64,000 nucleotides of DNA from Malus domestica (Eukaryota; Streptophyta; Magnoliopsida; Rosales; Rosaceae): positions 38,393,001 through 38,457,000 of the forward strand of contig NC_091671.1 in assembly GCF_042453785.1 (NCBI RefSeq), written 5' to 3'. Below the pieces are notes generated by a model, which saw only the letters and a program-made list of their open reading frames with translations, was not told where the DNA came from and did not search any database. Every line of letters begins with the position of its first letter. Position 1 is the first letter of the stretch. Shown in pieces: positions 48,516-58,880 of this stretch. The position numbers were made by a program, and so were the translations under genes.

Positions 48516-49130
48516 TCACGAAGGTTGCTTGTGTGAAGCCTCATCACTCGGCGAAACCCTAGGAGGAGGAGGCACCGAAGATTGATCATTTGGAGCTTCA
48601 TTACGCGCTACAGCCCCAGAAGACGAGGGCAAATGCTGTTGGAATAAACCCACAAACCTCTGATGATCAAGTAAAATCTGACCATCAGATTCCTGCATAT
48701 GGTCAATCTTCCTCTTCATGTTTATAGCATAGTTATGTGCGAGCCTGTGCAACTGTTTATTCTCATGCTTGAGCCCTCTAATCTCCTGTTTGAGACTCAT
48801 CACCTCAGCCGCCAATGATTCAACTTGACGGGTTCGAGCAAATAGGCATTGGGCCATATTAGACACAGAACCTGCACACTGCACACTGAGAGCCAGAGAA
48901 TCTTTAACAGCCAACTCATCGGACCGTTTGGAAAGTAGTATGTTATCTTTGAGAGTGACAAGGTTCCAGGCCACCACCGCAGCGGTCATATCATTCTTCA
49001 TTATCGAATCCCCAACGGTAAGAGGACCAGTAGGGGATATGAAGGATGGGCGCCATATGTTGTCTGGAGAAGGCGGGACTACCTTTTCACCAAGGTTCAA
49101 GTCAAAACGACGGTCGGAGGGTCCAGACAT
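48516..49130 (-). CDS. Antisense coiled-coil ORF of the retroelement, right copy (intact)
   Basis: 204 codons from ATG 49130, on the strand opposite to gag in this arm. The N terminus is MSGPSDRRFDLNLGEKVVPP. The middle has SKRSDELAVKDSLALSVQ. A heptad-like coiled coil lies at about residues 100-145 (ARTRQVESLAAEVMSLKQEI, then GLKHENKQLHRLAHNY). The C terminus is Pro/Ser-rich (SVPPPPRVSPSDEASHKQPS). A TATA-like tttttatagagg lies about 110 bp upstream and an AT-rich possible polyadenylation region (aataaataaa-type) downstream. No family is recognised. Antisense extra ORFs are known in some plant LTR elements; whether this one is expressed or structural is unknown. Confidence 0.6.
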   Translation of the reverse strand: MSGPSDRRFDLNLGEKVVPPSPDNIWRPSFISPTGPLTVGDSIMKNDMTAAVVAWNLVTLKDNILLSKRSDELAVKDSLALSVQCAGSVSNMAQCLFARTRQVESLAAEVMSLKQEIRGLKHENKQLHRLAHNYAINMKRKIDHMQESDGQILLDHQRFVGLFQQHLPSSSGAVARNEAPNDQSSVPPPPRVSPSDEASHKQPS

Positions 49131-51462
49131 TTTCAAAGGTGTTGAAGAAAGAAGAGGTCAGACAAATCAAGATCTTAGAAGTGCAAGAAGGGAGTTTCTA
49201 CAAGCGAAAATTCAAGTGTGCTTTGAAACGAACTGCGTGCCTCTATAAAAATCAACACTCGACGGGATTTCAGAGATCGAAGAGGTGAGCTCAGAATTTG
49301 AAGAGGCCAATTCAAAAATCGAAGAGGCAAGCTCAGAAATCGGAGAAGCATCTTGCTTTTCCAGACACGTCAGCACCCATCACATGCAAACTCAGCTTTG
49401 CGGAAATCACGGGTAATTTGTCGAAGTGCCGATCCCAGATATCGAAAAGGCGCCAGTCTTTTTCAGCCTCGTCAACACCTGTCACATGCACACTCAGCTT
49501 GTCGAAAATTATGAACAATTTGTCAAAGATTTCTGATAAAGAAGAAAACACGTGAAGCCATACTGATCAATCACTCAATGGTTGCTGACACGAGTGAAAG
49601 AATAATACCTCTACAGGTATTAAAAAACTTCCTATAACAATCCACCTTCACCCTCCATAGCAAGGCAGAAATACAGAACCTTTCTTCATCTTCGAGAATG
49701 CCTGCCCAACGAAGCCTCTCGAATCACTCAGTGTTCCTTATTCCTTGGGGTACTTCTGCAAACAAATGACACCAAAGCAAAAGTATCTCATATCACCAGG
49801 GTAGAAAGTAAGAGTATCTCATATCATGCGTTCTCCCTGTCCTTTCCTTTATCCTTGTTCTTACCTGAAAAGACAAGGATAAAGAAAGCAATATGCCGGA
49901 ACCTCCACTCAAACTCGGGTAAGGAACCGACTGCTTGGAACCCTTCCCTGATTGCCTACCTAGCACTGCTCTCGAGTACTCATCTTCCACTGCTGATGTA
50001 CTTCCAAAGAAGTTGCCACATCTGCCTGGAGAATAGATAAGGCAAGTGAAAATGATACCTTGCAGCATGTGGAGACAACGTGCAGAAGAAACAAGCAGAG
50101 AAGAATGCAGCCTGCACAACCAACTCAGCAGAAGGAGTCTGAGCTGAGAAACTCAAGAAGCTGCCACATCTGTCTGGAGAACAAATAAGGAAATGCGGCA
50201 TGCACAATCAACTCAGCAGAAGGAATCTGAGTTGAAGAATTAGAGAGAATAAGGGGTCTGAGTTGAATCCGAAAGCTCGAGAAGCTTCAACAACATATTG
50301 ACGGCACCATCGCCGAAGAGCAAAGCCTCGTTGTGCAATGCTGTCAAATCGCCACCATTTTTTCGAAAGCAAAAGTATTTCATATCATGCTTTCTCCCTA
50401 TCCTTTTCTTTGTCCTTGTTCTTATCTGCGGGACAATGAGAAAGAAAGCAATCAACCAGCACTTGGTATCAATCTTCCGATCTGGAACCGACTGCTTGGA
50501 ACCCTTCCCTGATTGCTTACCTAGCACTTGTATCGAAGTACCCATTATCTCAACATCTTATGCTTCCAGAGAAGATACCACATATGCCAGAAGAACAGAT
50601 AAGGCAAGGGAAAATGATACATTGAAGCATCCACAAGCACAACAAAGCATGTGCCAATTCATCCGCTACTTCTTCAAAATCAAAAGTATCTCATATCATC
50701 AGGGTTGCAATCACTCTGGGTGGATGACTCGTTTTGACCCTCAAATTCTTGGGTCGACTCGCTAGGCGTTGTGGGCTGCACGTGCCGATTCACCACCCTT
50801 GAATCAAATCCTTAAAGATCAAGTCACCAACTAGAAGAAGAGCCCATCAATCTTGAAGATCATACCGTTGACCAAACTGCTCAGGTGTGAATTAGAAAGA
50901 TTGAACAAAGCAACAAGTCGTCACCTTCACCTCGTGCTTGCTTGCCATGTGTTCGAGTCAACCTTCAAGAATCAAGCCTTAACGGCCTTTGAAGAAGCTT
51001 CGAGCCAAATTCAAGATCAAGCCTCGACGGCCCTTACGGAAATCACATGTCCGATTCAAGATCAAGCGTCCACCATATTTGAATAAAATCCAGTTCAAGA
51101 ACAAGCTGTGGAAAATCAACAATTGGAGGAATCCAGAAAATCCTCCAACCCAGTTCAAGATCAAAGCTGTGGAAAGTCAACAAAGCGCAAAAACAAATAC
51201 GTGCCGATTCATCCACTACCAAAGCCAAAGACCATCTACCACATGCAGCTCATTGTGGTCCAATTTCAACCTTCAAGATCAAGCCTCGACGGCCCTTGAA
51301 GAAATTTCAAACAAAGTCCAAGAACAAGCCTCAACGGCTCTTGAAGAAATTTCCAGCCCAATTCAAGATCAAGCCCCAACGGCCCTTGGATCGACATCTA
51401 CATTAAGGGACTTCAAAACGCATCTCCTACACATGACAAGCACATGTATACGACGCGCCTTG
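49131..51462 (+). repeat. 3' internal region of the right arm
   Basis: Inverse counterpart of 39,800-42,133, with the same order of subrepeats and the same short ORFs (for example 49046-49288). It has no pol motif. Confidence 0.75.
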
Positions 51463-51475
51463 AAGTGGGGGCATT
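51463..51475 (+). other. Putative polypurine tract
   Basis: aagtgggggcatt immediately precedes the 3' LTR and matches the complement next to the minus-oriented LTR at 39788. It would prime plus-strand DNA synthesis. Confidence 0.65.
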
Positions 51476-52507
51476 TGTAGACATCGAAATTTTGGTAAAT
51501 AAATGTTGACCGATAAATCAAAGTTTCAACGCTCATGTATTACATAAATTTTATACGTAGCATATGACTCGATGAAAAATTGAAATGAGTCAGAAAAGTC
51601 ATCAAACAAGACATGTGTCAATACCTGGCAGAAACGACTTATTTCATCTGGAATATTATATTCAAAATTAGGCCTTGGAAAATTCTATAAATAGAAGCCA
51701 ATTTCATTCATTTTAGGACAAATTCATATTACACCTTGAAGCTCTGAAGCTCTGAAACTCCGAAGCTCTCAAGCATCCAGGTTCACGAAGAATCAAGAAA
51801 GCCTTCTTCGTTCTTCGTTCATCGTTCTTCCAAGATCAAGCCCCAACGGCCCTTGGATCAACAATCATCCACCTTCAAGATCAAGCCCCGACGGCCTTTG
51901 AAGAAAGTGTTCATCGTTCATCATCCGTTCATCCTAAGATCAAGCCCCGACGGCCTTTGAAGAAAGTGTTCATCGTTCATCATCCGTTCATCCTAAGATC
52001 AAGCCCCAACGGCCCTTTGGATCAACAACGTCGACAAATCCACACATCCAACCGTCCTTCAAGATCAAAGCCCAAAAGCCCTTGAAGGTCCGTTCATCAC
52101 CGTTATTCAAGATCAAGCCCAAAAGCCCCTTGAAGATCCGTTCATCACTGTTCTTCAAGATCAAGCCCAAAAGCCCCTTGAAGATCCGTTCATCACCGTT
52201 ATTCAAGATCAAGCCTCAACGGCCCTTGAAGAAACGCTTATCCTCAAGATCAAGCCCTAACGGCTTCTTGAAGATTCGCTCAAATCCACCTTCAAGATCA
52301 AGCTCAACGGCCCTTGAAGAACGTTCATCCTTAGATCAAGCCCAAAGGCCCATTGGATCAATCGCACATCCACAAATCAACACTTTACGGAGATCGAATT
52401 AGAGGCTCAAATTTGAAAGAGATTGTAACCCAAAATCATCAAATACAAATATTATTTTGTGCACGTTGTTCTTGTCTCTTTCGTTTCAGGAAAATTTCGT
52501 GTTCACA
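51476..52507 (+). repeat. 3' LTR (1032 bp)
   Basis: Same ends as the 5' LTR. It is longer because it has about 12 units of a ttcaagatcaagcc(c)...cggcccttgaag subrepeat between 51,825 and 52,345. Confidence 0.9.
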
Positions 52508-52513
52508 GCAAGA

Positions 52514-52702
52514 CTTCACATTTTTCATTGTTTTAGTGATTTCGATGACATCGATAATTATTTAATCTTGCGTTTGCTGCATTATTTAATCTTCTATATT
52601 CATATTCATCTTTTAGGGTTCATATTGAAAAATAATGCAGCAAACGCAAGATTAAATAATTATCGATGTCATCGAAATCACTAAAACAATGAAAAATGTG
52701 AA
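52514..52702. repeat. 189-bp central palindrome of the fold-back element
   Basis: The left half cttcacatttttcattgttt...gcgtttgctgcattattt is matched base for base over about 75 bp by the right half aaataatgcagcaaacgc...aaacaatgaaaaatgtgaag, around a loop containing cttctatattcatattcatc. Before the retroelement inserted, this was the tip of the fold-back. Confidence 0.9.
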
Positions 52703-53307
52703 GGCTTACCTCATGTGAAGCTTCAGAAACATCGATTTCGTGTTTCATTCGTTAAACACAATTTTTCTCAATCAATATGTTTGTAGTTTCATTGGTTAGG
52801 GTTTTGTTTAATAATGAAGAATGAGATAGTTTTGATAGTTGAGAAGATAAATAATACGCTAAAAGTGATTTGGGATGTATTTATAAATTTAAAAAAAAAA
52901 AATCCTAATAAGGTCAAAATTGTCATTGCATAGTGGAGTAAATAAGTCATTTAATATTAAATTTTATTATGGGGTGCATTCAATATTTTGTGGGATGTTA
53001 ATATAAAAAGCCTTACTTTTTCTATTATTTTGAATGATTAAGTTTAGGGTTTGTATGTTTTTTTTTTAATTTTAATATTTGTTTTATATGTTTTCTTTGT
53101 AAATATTTAGACAGAAAATGTAAAAATGTAGTCATGTGCCAAGCAGATGACACTTTCTAACAAAAAATTAGATGGAGTTAAAATACTTAATGGTAGGTGG
53201 TGAATTCACCACTTTAACATAGTTTAGGGATTAATTGGCTGAAAAAATAGTTCAGGGAGAAATTGACACTCGCTTGATAGTTTAAAGGGTTAAATGACAG
53301 TTTACTC
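52703..53307. repeat. Right inverted arm of the fold-back element
   Basis: Inverse of the left arm, beginning ggcttacctcatgtgaagct and ending gacagtttactc. The outer end is 128 bp from the NAA20 start codon. Confidence 0.9.
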
Positions 53308-53434
53308 AAGTGTTAATGACGGGGAAAATATTAAGGGGCCACTGATGCAAATTCCCCAAACCTCATTGTCCTATTTGTTCAGCGGTAAAACCGACCCGAA
53401 ATACAGCCGGAGAGAGAGGGAGAGAGGGAGATAG

Positions 53435-55543
53435 ATGACGACTATACGCAGATTCTGCTGCAATGATCTTCTTCGATTCAGCTCTGTGAATCTCGACCAC
53501 CTCACTGAAACCGTAAAGTTCTCTCCTTTCCTTTTTCTTCTCCAATTTCCTGAAATTGTTGTGCAAATTTCTAATAAATCTGGTGATTTTGCAGTTCAAT
53601 ATGTCGTTTTACATGACGTATTTGGCGAGATGGCCCGACTACTTTCACGTTGCCGAAGCACCTGGACACCGAATCATGGGTTACAGTAAGCACCCCAAAT
53701 CTCTCTCAAATTTGCTTTCGCCCCTGCAAATTTACATTTGTTTTATGTTTTCGTAATTACAAATTGTGTCTTGCAATCCCGTTTGTTTCTGGTCGAAAGG
53801 TTTGAATTTTAAGTATAAAAATGGAGGGTTAATGACTGAATAAGAAGTTGGGAACTTAGGAGTAAGCTTTTTCTTCTCTGCTAGATTTGGGTGAAAAGAA
53901 CATTGTACTTTAATTAGCACTTTACTTGGTATACAAGTTCCGTTTCGTTTCTCTTTCGTAAAATTATTAAGTATGTTGTATCGATGTTGGTATAAAGTTG
54001 TTTACTTGGTTGGACCGACCAACTACCAAGGTTGTGGGAGGAGAGGTTTCAGATTAAGAAATGGGTCCTTGTTGTTTAGGATAGGGGGTGTGCTAAGAAA
54101 ATCAAATTTGCGCAGAAGGTTATAGGTTTGTGTGACCTATTGTTCTCGAAAATGCGGTGTTAGTGAGGCATGTTTGTTTGCTAATTTATTCATTCTGGTT
54201 ATGTAAGAATAGAGGTGGATGTTGCCAATGGGCGAACGCTTGTTGGCTTTCTTCTCGATGCTAATGTGATTGCTTCTCTTTCTCTTTTCCTTCCAAGCTT
54301 TGTTTTTAGTCTTGATAGGTGTATAAATAGCTATCTGATTTTGATTTGATTGCAGTTATGGGAAAGGTTGAGGGGCAAGGTGAGTCATGGCATGGTCATG
54401 TAACTGCAGTAACCGTTTCCCCAGAATATCGCAGGCAGCAACTGGCCAAGAAGCTCATGAACTTGCTTGAAGAATTCAGCGATAAGATGTAAGAGGGGCA
54501 TACCTTGATTAAGATTAACTTTCAGTTCACATGTCAATTGTTTTCTTTGTATGAAGTAGAAACTTGGGCATCTTCTTGCACAAATCATTATTTTGCAAAT
54601 TGCAATAATGGAAAACCTGATCATAGTTTTTCTTGACACGCTCAGACATGTTGATAGGTGAAATGATCCTATGACTATTCTGACGCCTTTTTTTTTGTCA
54701 TGTTATTCTATCTTATCGAAGTGAGCATTGAATTCTCCACCATCTTTTGAGTCTCTTGTGAGTAGCATTTCGTCTTCTGAATCAGTTTTTAGGTTGAGAG
54801 CAATATGAAGTGTTACCGGGTTGTGTAATTTTTCAGTCTTTTTCATATATGCCTCAGCTCTTTAACGAGAAGTTTCTTTTGGCAGTGATAAGGGTTACTT
54901 TGTTGATCTTTTTGTGAGAGCATCTAACACCCCTGCCATAAAGATGTATGAAAAGGTAATGTTTCATTAACTGAAGAGATGGTTTGCATTGCATTGTCAA
55001 CCAAAATTGAAATGAGCGGAAAGTAGGTTCCCTGTATTTCTAGCATATTTTCCTTTTTTACTATTTCGTTAGAAGGATCTTGTTTGTTGTATAGATTTGA
55101 AAATAATTCCTTGAACATCAATATAAGAATGGGAACCTTTTGAGAACTCCATGTGGAACATAAGTATATGATTCGGGGGTTCTATGTGAGTTTTGTGGGA
55201 GCCAGACATAGATTGACTTGGATATTTCTGGAATTTCCATTGGGACAAGCGATGCTCATTATCTATTTTGTTTTCTGCTTTTATTTTTTCCCACAGCTTG
55301 GTTATGTAATCTATAGACGAGTGCTACGGTACTATTCAGGGGATGAAGATGGGTTAGGTGAGTTGCCCCCATCCAAATTACAATGCTCGTAACTTCTTTA
55401 TGTTAAACTGTGTGGCCTGTCACCTTTCTATTGTGGTTGTGCCTGTTTCAGATATGAGGAAAGCATTATCTCGAGACGTTGAAAAGAAGTCAATCATTCC
55501 CCTCAAACGCCCAGTTACTCCTGACGAATTAGAGTATGACTAA
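53435..55543 (+). CDS. NAA20: N-alpha-acetyltransferase 20, NatB catalytic subunit
   Basis: Six exons: 53435-53512, 53595-53685, 54356-54488, 54886-54955, 55297-55357 and 55452-55543, all GT-AG and in phase. The product is 174 aa, the normal NAA20 length. It starts MTTIRRFCCNDLLRFSSVNL. The GNAT fold includes MSFYMTYLARWPDYFHVAEA, the core HVTAVTVSPEYRRQQLAKKL (acetyl-CoA Q/RxxGxA-type loop, here RRQQLA), DLFVRASNTPAIKMYEKLGY and YRRVLRYYSGDEDG, ending RPVTPDELEYD. With NAA25 it acetylates nascent chains starting Met-Asp/Glu/Asn/Gln on the ribosome. Its 5' UTR is GA-rich. A transposon end lies 128 bp upstream of the ATG, so the promoter may be partly element-derived. Confidence 0.96.
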
Positions 55544-55673
55544 ATCTGGTTTCTCCTGCTAAGTGTTATGATGATGATGCTGCATTACATTGTGCTTATG
55601 GTTTTTTGTGAAACTGAGGATCCCAGTGTGTGATTTGGATGAATATTACACTAAAGCGTAGCGGATTTGTTAA

Positions 55674-55880
55674 TGGGGTAATTCTATTTAAAGGGCTTGT
55701 TCTCAGAATCCTCACATCCCAATGGCCCATTTCAGGTAGACGGGCCATGGGTCCACTCTAACAACACTGATACTATTCCTACTTGGCCACCTACTCAATC
55801 CATCCGGTGTGGAGTTTTTAATACAAAAGGCCTTGGTATTAGTTTGAGTGGGGTAATTCTATTTAAAGGGCTTGTTCTCA
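55674..55880 (+). repeat. 32-bp exact direct repeat 175 bp apart in the NAA20 3' flank
   Basis: The block beginning tggggtaattctatttaaag occurs at 55674-55705 and 55849-55880. The spacer is GC-richer (gacgggccatgggtccac). It could be a partial tandem duplication or the ends of a very small LTR-type element. Confidence 0.7.
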
Positions 55881-56512
55881 AGCTCTGTGGCTGATGTGGG
55901 ACAGAGGAATTCTAACAGGGTGATTGCACAAGCATGACCATGTGGCCTCCCTACCGAAGATTATCTTGTGTATTAGCGGTTTCAAAACCTCTGAAGCATC
56001 TCATTTATAAAAAAAATTCTCCAAATTTAACTCAGAAAAGAGAAGGTAAAAAAATCTCCAAATTTGGGTTCGATGTATAGAAAATTGATTTCATTCGATT
56101 AGGCGGAAGTCCATCGAGATGATTGGGAAGTGGGCTGCTGCAACTGAAATGTTGAGATCCAGTCCAAATGAGTTGCCCGTAAATCTTGTTTACTTGGCAC
56201 TTTTTACCTTTTAGGAAACCTCGCCTAAGCTAAATGGGTTAAATGTTAATATCTCCTACGGTCCTACCAAAACGCCTAAAATCCCTTTTCATTTGACTTT
56301 CGTGGAAGAAAAGTACCTTTACTTAATAGCTTTTATTTCATAACCTAGACTCATATTTATCCACTTTCGGCAATACGAATCGTAATCGATGGTGAGAAAA
56401 AGAAGATGAAATTGCTTGTGATCGAAAGCTAGGCAGGAACAAGTTGATAGGATCCCCAGAGAAATTCTTTTGTTTGGCAAGTGGAACATGTTATATGTCT
56501 GGCCATACACAC

Positions 56513-56682
56513 GAGAAATTTTTAATTGTGACGGGAACACGAGTGGTACATCATAGTGTTTTTATACAAGTAGTGGGAAATTTAATTTTCTAAGTTATTA
56601 ACTTTTCAACACACATATCCCACCATTTGTATAATGACACGTGATGTACCATCTCGTGTGCCGGTTACATTGAAAAATCTCT
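56513..56682 (-). mobile_element. MITE family B, copy 1 (10-bp target duplication)
   Basis: 170 bp with ends gagaaatttttaattgtgac and ttacattgaaaaatctct. Flanked by CCATACACAC at 56503-56512 and 56683-56692. Confidence 0.9.
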
Positions 56683-56718
56683 CCATACACACAAATAGAG
56701 AGCCCGCTTTATATTGAG

Positions 56719-56887
56719 AGAGATTTTTCAGTGTGACCGTCACACGAGAGGTACATCATGTGTCCTCATATAAATGATAGGATATGTGTGTTAAAAGGTT
56801 AATAACTTAAAAATTAAAATTTTTCATTACTTATATAAAAATACGTGGTATACCATCCGTATTTTCAGCATAACTAAAAATTTTACC
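56719..56887 (+). mobile_element. MITE family B, copy 2 (9-bp target duplication)
   Basis: About 169 bp starting agagatttttcagtgtgacc and ending cataactaaaaattttacc. Flanked by TATATTGAG at 56710-56718 and 56888-56896. It is in the opposite orientation to copy 1, 36 bp away. Confidence 0.9.
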
Positions 56888-56896
56888 TATATTGAG

Positions 56897-58880
56897 GTCC
56901 TAATAGCCTCTATGTTGGTCCCACTCTAGATGCAAGGGATATTGTAGAGTGGCCGGACAGGTCACGCGGTCCACGCGTCAGACCCATGAATACCATATCT
57001 CGCTCTTAGGGTGGGGGGCCTAAGAAAGGAAGAGAGAAATGGGACTTCTTTATATTGTCATATTTGGCTAAGGGTGTGCAGTGCACCCACCATGTTGCGG
57101 GAGGTGGGCGGAAATGACATGTTTGCCGCTTGCGCAACAAAGAAGCAACAGAAGATATGCCTCACGTGCCCTCGTCATGATCCAAAATGAACCAAACATC
57201 AAAAGCCACAAAGCAAGATATGGGGGATTTTTGGGGTGGTGAAGCACTTTTGCCAAACTGGGTTAATCTCCAAAAGCATGGTCATATTGCTTTTGGCGTC
57301 TCATGCTTCTGATACTCAAAATCTTCCTCCTGCTTTTTTTTTTTTCCCATTCAAAGCTCTTATAGCCCATTGTCATTGTCTGTCGTGGCCCTCAGATCAG
57401 ATCACACTTCCACGGTTCCACTACATGCACACCCACCATCCAATCTCGTCACGTGCTTTTTTGGATTAAGATAAAAAAAAAAAAAGGGGAGTACTTTTTA
57501 AGGACTCCATTCCATGATTGAACTCAACCACGGAGGGACATCATGATGCCAACCATCTATGCTCTCTCTAGTCTCTATACCTAATGTCTTTGCTTTGGTA
57601 GACCCTTCTTGCCTTTACATTCATGGGACCTCACTTCTTGATGTGATATTGACTGCCATTTAGGAGAGATTATACCTTACAATCGGAATCATGGATAAGT
57701 AGCTTTGCGTTATAATATGTTATTTAGCGGAGAATTTGCTCTACACGTATGTCTACAGCACTCGTTATGTGCATTACCTCTTTAGATAATAGATCTTAAG
57801 ATGTGAGATGTGAGGATTCGGTGAATTTCCACCATTGGGTGAAGGCCAATCCAGGAACTTTTTCATGGGTTATGTATGCAAATATTGTCCGCCATTGTTA
57901 ATATTCTTACACGTAGTAGGAAACCATTAAACCAACAGGTATGAAAGATATCAAACTCCTTACAGAACTAACTATTTGTCCAGTAACCACATTTGTGCAA
58001 ACCACCGTATATATGATCCTCACTGAGATTGGCCGCTTCGAAAAATTAGCAAAAAATGCTATCAGCTTTAGGTGTTCATGCTAACATATATGTTGAAAAT
58101 TCTTCAGTTCTTCTTCCGTGTTTGGATTCGACTTGAGTTGACGTTTTTCTGGAGAGTGTGAGAGTGTTGTTTGTCTTGGCTATTTTTGCTTTGGTATTAA
58201 TCTGCAAGTTAAGCTCGTAATTAACAGTTTGTTTATTCACTAATCATGGTTGCTTTTACCACAGTTTTATTAATTTGGTTGAAATTGATGAACTCATTTT
58301 TTTATGATAATTTTCATTTGGTTTGCCACAGGGGTTTGATGGACAGACAACAATGTCTCTCTCATTCGATGTGTCCATCACCTCTTGTGGTTTGTGTTTC
58401 TGTTCTTATTTGTTTATATTTATTCTATAATTTGTAATTATTGATCTTGCTGCATGCATGATGCATTATTTTGCTTCTCATTTTAATCCCATCGTGCAAG
58501 TCTTCATTCCTTGGACAATTGAATTAGCTCTAATAATTTTTTTTTTTTTGCTTTAACTCCCTTGACAACTGTTAATGTTAGTGAGACTTCAAGATCAAAT
58601 TCTATAATAAGTCCCGAAACAACATCAAGTTTGAAGTGTTTTTTACCATGAAACCCTAAAACCGTGTTTAAAGTGTTATCGTGAAAGGGAACGACCCTAA
58701 TTTTTCCTTCTTCAGTTTCATTGTTTCTCCCCCGTTGTGATTGGGGAACACATCAGATACCACACAAAAACAATGAACATGGGCAATGACTTATTTTTAC
58801 TTCCCTTTCTGGGTTGAACTGAGTACAAATGCAATGACTAAATGAGGCATTGCTTTGGGGCCTAATCTTATACACAACGA
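56897..58880. other. Intergenic and CPS 3' flank, no gene seen
   Basis: AT-rich with poly-A/poly-T runs (57,340; 57,472; 58,540). Short ORFs at 57068-57256 and 57236-57469 overlap on opposite strands and have no known domain. The last 100-150 bp probably hold the CPS 3' UTR. Confidence 0.5.

Larger units (their letters stand above)
35878..52507 (+). mobile_element. Rearranged gag-only LTR retroelement (16.6 kb)
   Basis: Bounded by direct LTRs that start TGTAGACATCG and end GTTCACA. The 5-bp flanks ataag (35873-35877) and gcaag (52508-52512) are read as a decayed duplication of gtaag. Order: LTR(+), gag(+), start of the 38-bp repeat, truncated LTR(+), LTR(-), internal region(-), gag(-), junction, gag(+), repeat, internal region(+), LTR(+). 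Gag type and tgg-type primer site suggest a Ty3/gypsy-related non-autonomous element. No protease, reverse transcriptase, RNase H or integrase motif was seen in any frame. Confidence 0.85.
35278..53307. mobile_element. Mutator-type fold-back element carrying a nested LTR retroelement
   Basis: The 9-bp direct repeat AAGTGTTAA at 35269-35277 and 53308-53316 brackets the element. The left terminus gagtaaacaatcatttaacc pairs with the right terminus ggttaaatgacagtttactc. Inverted arms of about 600 bp extend to cttcacatgag/ctcatgtgaag. Without the nested retroelement (35878-52507 plus one 5-bp duplication) it would be about 1.4 kb, a non-coding fold-back transposon related to 12460-13366. It has no transposase of its own. 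Confidence 0.9.

Noticed and set aside
35878..52507. Complete autonomous retrotransposon with pol
   Set aside because: No reverse transcriptase, protease, RNase H or integrase motif in any frame; only gag is present.
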